Under the pieces are notes generated by a model. It was not told the origin of the DNA, ran no database searches, and saw only the letters and a list, made by a program, of their open reading frames with translations. The translations under genes were made by a program, and so were the position numbers. DNA of 64,000 nucleotides from Biomphalaria glabrata (taxonomy: Eukaryota; Mollusca; Gastropoda; Planorbidae). The stretch spans positions 55,264,963 to 55,328,962 of the forward strand of contig NC_074711.1 of NCBI RefSeq assembly GCF_947242115.1, given 5' to 3'. This document shows, piece by piece, positions 57,600 to 64,000 of the stretch; position 1 is the first letter of the stretch, and every line of letters starts with the position of its first letter.

Positions 57600-60500
57600 A
57601 AATAATTTATTTGAATTAAAAAAAAAAAAAAAGAACATTAGAGTGTACACCAATTCACAGACCTTGATCATGGAGCTTCTGATTGACATGTTTTACACAA
57701 ATAGAATGCAATTCATTTAGCACTGACCACTATACAAATAATAAAAAAAATTTAATCATTACAACAAAAGAGATTTCAAATGGGATAAGGACATTCACCC
57801 CAGTTTAGCTGAATGTATGTGCCCTTTAGCACACAAAGAGGCTTGATGACTAGGTTTAGGATAACATTGCATGTTTGCTTGTGTGTTTGAAAAATAGAAC
57901 ATCTCGTCTTTAAAGGAACAAATTAAAATCATACATAAATGCAAAGAAGATCAAAAAGATGCAGTGTGTCTGTCACAGTAGGGGGAAAATAAAAAAAGAA
58001 TAATGCTTTATGTTAACAAAACATGTGGTTACTTTTCAAAGTGGAAATACATCTGAAAAATAGAAAGAATCAAGAAATTCTGAACTTGATCCAACTTTTT
58101 CTGTTCATAACAATTGATAGTTTTTACTTGAGACTTTTTACAAGCAACACACAAACACATTTCAATGTGGTATTTGTAGAAAAAAAAAAAAAAGGTACAT
58201 GCTGGGAAAAAGCAAAAATTGGAATCAAATGTTAAAAAACATCAATTCTAATTAACACTTTCAAAAAAAATGTACATTTTTTTTTAGCACTAGACTAACA
58301 GACACCTTGCCTATTTTATATTTATTAGAAAACTACCTTTATTCATTCAACCAGTATGCAAAAATATGATAACCAACAACAAGACAGACTTTAACAAAAT
58401 AAGTGGAGCAGCAGATGATCTTTCATAGTCAGAGAGAAAGTTTAGCATGTGACAGATTTACAAGACTTAATGAGGAGCATGGTTTTAAAGCTACTCAAAC
58501 CTGACCTACCTACTTCACACATGTTAACTTGAATATTTGGGATAAAAAAGATATAGGGAAATCAGATCAACAGATACAACAAAAGATTTGGATGCATACT
58601 GGTTGAATAAACATATTCCCATTTAGCAAACCAAAGAAACACTTATGAGCTGTTTAAAGTAGTTAGTTTTAATTATGAAAAACCTAATGAAACCCAACAC
58701 AAGTGCCAAAGTTATGTTTCAACATGACAAACAACTTAGAAACAATGAATTATTTACAAGTTTTTTTTTAATTTTCACTATACTTTAAATTGTTGGTACT
58801 TGGTAATAATATACTCTTGAATAAAAAATAAAATATAACTGAGACAATGAACATTAAATTAATACAATATAGAACTAAATACAACATGATGGTGGATAAA
58901 GAATTCAATACTTTTAGTCTAATCACTGCTAATGTTAAAACACTTAGCTTTAAACAAAAAAAAGTTGAAATATCATCAAAAATGTACATTTAAAAAAATT
59001 ATAAGTAATTCAAATGTCAATTTCAAGAATTTAAAACGCTGAATCACAAAAAAAATGAACCTTATCACTACTGATTAACTATACAAGGTCAAATGTCATT
59101 AAACATCACTATAAGATATTGAAACCATCAGTACTGTAGAAATGTAACAAAATTTAATTATAAAAACATTTATAATGGCAAAGATTGTTCTATTTTTAAT
59201 TGAGCAAACATATTTATATTATATTTTTTTATCTGATACCTAGTAAACATGGTAAATTGTATGAATTAGTAGAATATTCTAAATTCTATAGATTTTTTTC
59301 TAGGATGTACAATCAATTAGTCGGTTGTTCATTTAAAGTTAACCTAGATAGTTCTGCCCAAAAGTAAAGATATTGTTAGAAATAACAGTTGCCTGTAGTT
59401 TGCAAATATTCTTGCTATCATTGAATGAAGTTTATGTATTTTGTACATTATTCATATTTAAACCAAATGTAGCTTCTGTTCTCTTTATCTTAAAAAAAAA
59501 CAAAAAATATAAATTATAAACCATTGATAAATAAAAAAAAACAACAAGGCAAACAAACATAAAATAATTATGTATCTGAAATGAATAAATTGAAATAGTC
59601 AACAGTTCTCCTTAACCTGGTGTACTTTGTTAAATGTCTTATGTAACTGCAAATTGTTCACATAAATTAAAATTTAATAAAAGGAATGGTGTTAGCCATT
59701 TAAGGGCAGCTTTCAAAGCCAATCAATCTTTAAATAATACATTTTCTTAAGTAGAGAGCACAATGATGCCAAAAACTCTTTGCTTGCACTCTAGCAGAAA
59801 CAAAACTGTGTAAATGATCAAATTGAAATATCAGTCAAAAATGTGTAAAACCCAAATAAAAAAAAAAGTGAATATGGTATATAGTTGAGCCTGCAGTATT
59901 GACTTGAAGCACACAAAAATGTATTTGTTGACTGACAAATGTTTACCTCTTTTGAAAACTAACAAAAGCATTCAATATTTGAGTTTATATCACAACTCTG
60001 CAACTGTTAACAGATTAAACAGACTTGATTTATTGTGAAATCAATATAAAAAGTAAAATTGTCAGACATTTTTTTTTATCACTTATGAACAAATCTGTCG
60101 TGCAACAAATGTTATAAATTATGACAAAATGTACAAGTCTTCAGAATGAGCTACACAATACATGCTATTATAGAAATTAAAAATACACATTAACAAATAT
60201 TTTAACCCACACTGCAATTCTAAAAAAAAATAAATCATATTGACACTAATATCTTTGAATCAGTAATGGTTTTAGTGTTTGTCCAGTAATAACAGTACCA
60301 GTAGTTTGTGTGAATTTGAGAAAATGATGTTAATGTGTATGTCTATTACCTGGTAACAAATAAGACAAAAAAAAGAAGAATGGGTTCACCATTACAACAT
60401 ACAGGAAACATGGAATTCATTTCCCATTCATTTCTCACAACCATTTAAAACATTCAACATTTGTATTCTTCTGTACAGAGATATGAAATTGGTGAAAGAA

Positions 60501-61610
60501 CTACTACTACTAGTTGAAACTGAATAGATGAAGATGTTAATGAACTTAAAATGTAAATCTTAGTAAACACGCACACATACATTATTTGGTAATACACATA
60601 TGTCTATAATACATTTTCAGAAATATCTAGGACACACATTTCTCATTAAAAAATAAAAGATTACACATTTCTGGTCAAGAGAACATATATCATTTTTAAA
60701 ATTATACTGGTTAAATTTTTTTTTGGGCTATCTTCACATTATTGATAAATATTTAATTTGTGCTTTTTTATATTGAGAATCTGAGTATCACATTATATTT
60801 GTATCAACCTTTTCAAAAGTTCAGACTATCATTTTTTGCTAATGCATAGCAGATTAACTACAGACCAGAATCACCTTATCAAAGCACAAAATTATGAAAA
60901 TATCTTTCAAGTATATTGACAGATATTTAAATTTAAGATACCTAATCATTGGATAGCAAAATTAAAGAGCATTAAAGGATTATCAAAATCACTAATCAAC
61001 CCCTTTAAATCAGTTTTCTAGCACACTGAGGATTTTCAAATAAAAAAAAACATTACAAAATGATATGACCTACATGAAAATGCAATTTCATGTAGTGCTG
61101 ACATCATTGAATTATTCCATGTAATTCTTCCTATACAGTGTCATGGAAATGTTTTATGGCAATATAAAAAAAAATCATAAATTAAGTAGGAGAAAATATC
61201 TTTTGTCATATACAGTGTAATTGATTAAGTTTTTCACAGAGGAAATTATTCAAGCTCAAGTCAACTACAATAATATCATGTTCATCTAACATATGTAACT
61301 TTTTTTTTCTATTAAATTGTAAGAGTAAGACACAAAAAATGAATTAAAAGTACCAAATTGTTATTGGTACTGATTGTGAAATATTTTCTAGTTTCAAAGT
61401 TATTACATTTTGTCATAAAAATATGGATCAGAAAAAAAAAAGGCCTTCTAATGCTTTTTTTTTTTTATTGTTCGTTGGAACCACTAACTTTTCTGTATTA
61501 AAAAGAACAAAGAAAACATTTCAGTTTAGATGATGATTACAATTTATGTTTGGAACATGATGATTAGAGCAGTTTAAATGAGATGTTCGGCTAATGTCTA
61601 AAGCTGTGAG
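57600..61610 (-). other. Probable long 3' UTR of the ABHD17 gene
   Basis: About 4 kb without transposons or open frames, in contrast to the repeat-packed DNA to its left. It is consistently A-rich on the plus strand (U-rich on the sense strand), as many animal 3' UTRs are. An AATAAA on the minus strand at 57607-57612 near the boundary could be the distal polyadenylation signal. The extent is inferred only. Confidence 0.4.
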
Positions 61611-61799
61611 TCATACAACTCTCTCCTCCTGAGGAGGGAGTTGTAAGGACAAGGTTGCCTGTGTATCATGCTGTGGAGATATGTCTTCATCCTCCACTGT
61701 CACATCTAAATCCTCATTGGCAGTGGGGAGAACCACCTCTGAATCCATTGGCACCAAGTCATGGTCACCTTGAACAGTTTCCTCTGTGGCTGCTAGTCA
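61611..61799 (-). CDS. Candidate stop-codon readthrough extension of ABHD17 (61 codons)
   Basis: The ABHD17 stop is TGA at 61799-61797, followed immediately by CTAG. The same frame is open from 61796 to 61614 (61 codons) and closes at TGA 61613-61611. UGA-CUAG is the established leaky-stop context of animal readthrough genes. The extension is acidic (TANEDLDVTVEDEDISPQHD) and ends LPPQEERVV, with markedly higher GC than the downstream UTR. The predicted long isoform is 350 residues. No family match is known to me. Confidence 0.6.
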
Positions 61800-63761
61800 A
61801 TTGACAGCCAATTCAACATTTATGAACTGTTTGAGTCTTTCTAGGTATTGACCATATAGTTCTACATCATTATGGCCTGCACCTTCCACCCACAGTGGTT
61901 CAACTGTTCGTGGACAGCGTTCATATATAGTTAAACCATGTGTGAAATCTATAACTTCGTCCTCTGTACCATGAATGACCAGAACTGGAGATGTTATTTT
62001 GGGCACTTTGTCTATGCTGAAATATTTAAAGACAAACATTAGTACAAGTATTAACTAGTTTATAAATAACATATTAAGATATTTCAAGGTTTTTATTGTT
62101 TAGGGTATCAAGGGGATGCGCTCCCATAAAATACTTCTAAATGATGTGTGGCTCAAACAACAACTAACCAATCCCAGTATCTACCTGCTCATGTTGCTGA
62201 GATACTAGCCCAGAGAAACTGTATTTATTAATGGTAAAGTGGTGAATGAAGGACAGATAACCTGGTGCCTCTAAAACCGAGAGCTTCAGACAGATGTAGC
62301 TTGTTAACTAAATAAGGAAAGATACTCATTTCAAATCTCAGCTGCACTGGAGTGCTAAAGAAAAAATCTGGAGAGGAGACCTTCAGACATTCTAAAAACT
62401 AGATCAGTATTTCCCAGACAGCTTCAACATTTTAACCGGTACTACACAGAATCTAATAATTAACAAGGACAAGATAGGGATTATGATATACGAAGAGGCA
62501 TCTCATGTTCCTTCTATTTAAGGCCTCTTGATTAACTCTTGCTACATTCCTGTAAAGCATTTAACAACTGATTCATCGGGGCCATCCAATGTCTACCAAG
62601 ACATGATGGTTATGTTATATATATGTGTGTGTGTCATGGTTATTTTATAATTTAAAAAAGAATGTGTTTACAAAAGTGTATGTACAAGTTCTAGGAAATT
62701 ATGACACTAGTTAGCTGGGCAAACTACAGTTGAAAATTATTAACATTATTATAAATACACACTACATAAATCTCTGAACAATACAAGTACACACTAAAAA
62801 ATCTATGTTATGAAGAAACATGGTAAAAGATGATTAATAACATTTCCAAAACCAAAAATGTCATTATTTTATGGAACGTAAAATAAAAAGTATTTTATAA
62901 TATAGTTCTCTGTTTTACACTGGATCTATTTATTAAGTAGCCATGTGTATAATCTATTAAACAATATTTTTTTATTTTGTGTCTGTGTTAAATTCATAGC
63001 ATAACAACTGATAAATAGAATAATAGACATTAATACCGAATTGGTTGAAAAAACAAAATTTTAAGTGGAAAGTAAGCAGGTGGTCAAGATTTTTAGTGCT
63101 AAATTTTCTGTTACCTTGGAAAAGCATCAAAAAACCAGGTCCTTTTGGTTTCTGGGAAGGCAACTCTCATACCGGACATCAAAGGTGAATGTAAAATAAC
63201 AGCTCCAACTTCATATCGAGATGCAAGATCTATAGTTGGCACAGTACCTATACTTTGACCATATAGTATAATGTTCTGTGGACTGATTCCGTACCTTGTT
63301 CTCAAGGCTTGCCATGCTGCATCAATATCTGCATAGATATTTTTCTCTGATGGTTTTCCTCCACTGGCACCATAACCAGAGTAATCGAAGCTAAATATGT
63401 TACAATTAATTCTTGACCCTAGCCCAATATAAAAGCTACTCATCTGTCCTAGATCAACAGCATTACCATGGCTAAAAAGAATTGTGAATTTGGCATTTGG
63501 TGTACATCTAGCAAACATGCAAACTATTCGGTTATTTTTACTTGTTCTGGTATAAAAAACTTCAATATTGTCAAGTTCTCTTTGACTATATTGCCATTCT
63601 GCTCTCTCTGTTAGGTGTAAACTGTAACGGGACCCAGTTTCGTCAGATATGAGATCATATGTTTTTTCTGGTGGCAAAAATGCCAATTTAGCTGCGATTC
63701 GTGCCGGACAAGGGGGGCAACAAAAAAGGCAACAAAGCTCACTAAATGATAAGCCGTTCAT
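61797..63761 (-). CDS. ABHD17: ABHD17-type depalmitoylase (alpha/beta hydrolase), 288 aa, 2 exons
   Basis: Exons 63115-63761 and 61797-62016 (867 nt with stop); GT-AG with phase kept. The protein is the same length as human ABHD17B and aligns end to end. The N-terminus [18 protein letters not shown] carries the palmitoylated Cys cluster (C10, 11, 14, 15, 18) that anchors the enzyme to membranes. Catalytic triad: Ser170 in LYGQSIGT, Asp235 in HGTEDEV, His264 in [22 protein letters not shown] supplies the oxyanion region. ABHD17 enzymes remove palmitate from proteins such as Ras and PSD-95 at the plasma membrane and endosomes. I chose the ATG at 63761 because it matches the family start; an in-frame ATG 11 codons upstream (63794) would bury the Cys cluster. 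Which ABHD17 paralogue it equals (A, B or C) is not meaningful for an invertebrate. The stop codon has a readthrough context. Confidence 0.95.
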
Positions 63762-64000
63762 AGTGTTACTGTAGATTTGATAATGAATACTCACTCACTG
63801 ATACTAAATTGAAATAATTTAATCTAGATCCAATTTTAGCCTAAATATAGATCTACATCCATCTTTTAATTCAAAAACGGCTTAACAACTTAATAAAGCT
63901 GCCAATAACGAAGAAAAAAATCACACGGAATGGTTCGGAAATGTATAATTTATACAACGAAAGGACTTCCTTCTCCCTTTTCTTTCAAGTCCTCAACGCC
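63762..64000 (-). promoter_or_regulatory. 5' UTR and promoter region of ABHD17
   Basis: Upstream sequence of the ABHD17 start. It contains CTAGAT-type words (63820-63860) like other gene starts in the window. No TATA box is assigned with confidence. Confidence 0.35.

Noticed and set aside
63762-63794. Upstream in-frame ATG of ABHD17
   Set aside because: The family starts at MNGL, with the palmitoylated Cys cluster near the N-terminus; the extra 11 codons have no family support.

Overview
This window looks like nuclear DNA of a gastropod mollusc, probably a freshwater pulmonate snail. That is an inference from the intron-rich animal genes, strong AT bias, intergenic DNA saturated with CTAGAT/AGATCT words, and dense tRNA-derived SINEs, LINEs and hAT or piggyBac-type MITEs. 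No bacterial, organellar or rRNA sequence was seen. Five host protein genes were found by assembling spliced exons by eye with consistent GT-AG sites and reading phase.

Layout. (1) 1-6.6 kb: the 5' part of TAF1B on the minus strand (5 exons; the rest lies beyond the left edge), with two piggyBac-like MITEs, an old LINE 3' end and an odd element carrying many TTCGGACA motifs in its introns. (2) 6.6-9.6 kb: repeats only. (3) 9.7-16.4 kb: complete STX18 on the minus strand (10 exons, 336 aa). (4) 16.4-20.1 kb: AT-rich spacer with a MITE, a CTAGAT-rich tract and a duplicated block. (5) 20.2-34.8 kb: complete SMARCAL1 on the plus strand (16 coding exons, 820 aa), swollen by a hAT MITE, two LINEs and a piggyBac-like MITE in introns. 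(6) 34.8-50.5 kb: a gene-free transposon graveyard, including a three-level nest (LINE inside hAT inside LINE) and a 30-bp minisatellite. (7) 50.6-52.0 kb: an atypical rhodopsin-like GPCR on the plus strand (3 exons, 372 aa). (8) 52-57.6 kb: a hAT with a nested SINE, a LINE fragment and a solo LTR. (9) 57.6-63.8 kb: ABHD17-type depalmitoylase on the minus strand (2 exons, 288 aa) with a probable long 3' UTR.

The genes are unrelated in function: Pol I transcription (TAF1B), ER SNARE (STX18), replication-fork annealing helicase (SMARCAL1), receptor (GPCR) and protein depalmitoylation (ABHD17). There is no operon-like logic.

The most interesting signal is at the ABHD17 stop codon. It is UGA followed by CUAG, the known leaky-stop context, and the same frame then stays open for 61 codons of acidic, protein-like sequence in otherwise AT-rich DNA. 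This predicts a C-terminally extended isoform made by stop-codon readthrough. Also notable are a canonical PIP-box motif at the C-terminus of SMARCAL1, a GPCR in which all the main class A microswitches are changed, duplicated in-frame splice donors in SMARCAL1 and TAF1B, and a minisatellite built from the 3' splice site of the last STX18 intron.
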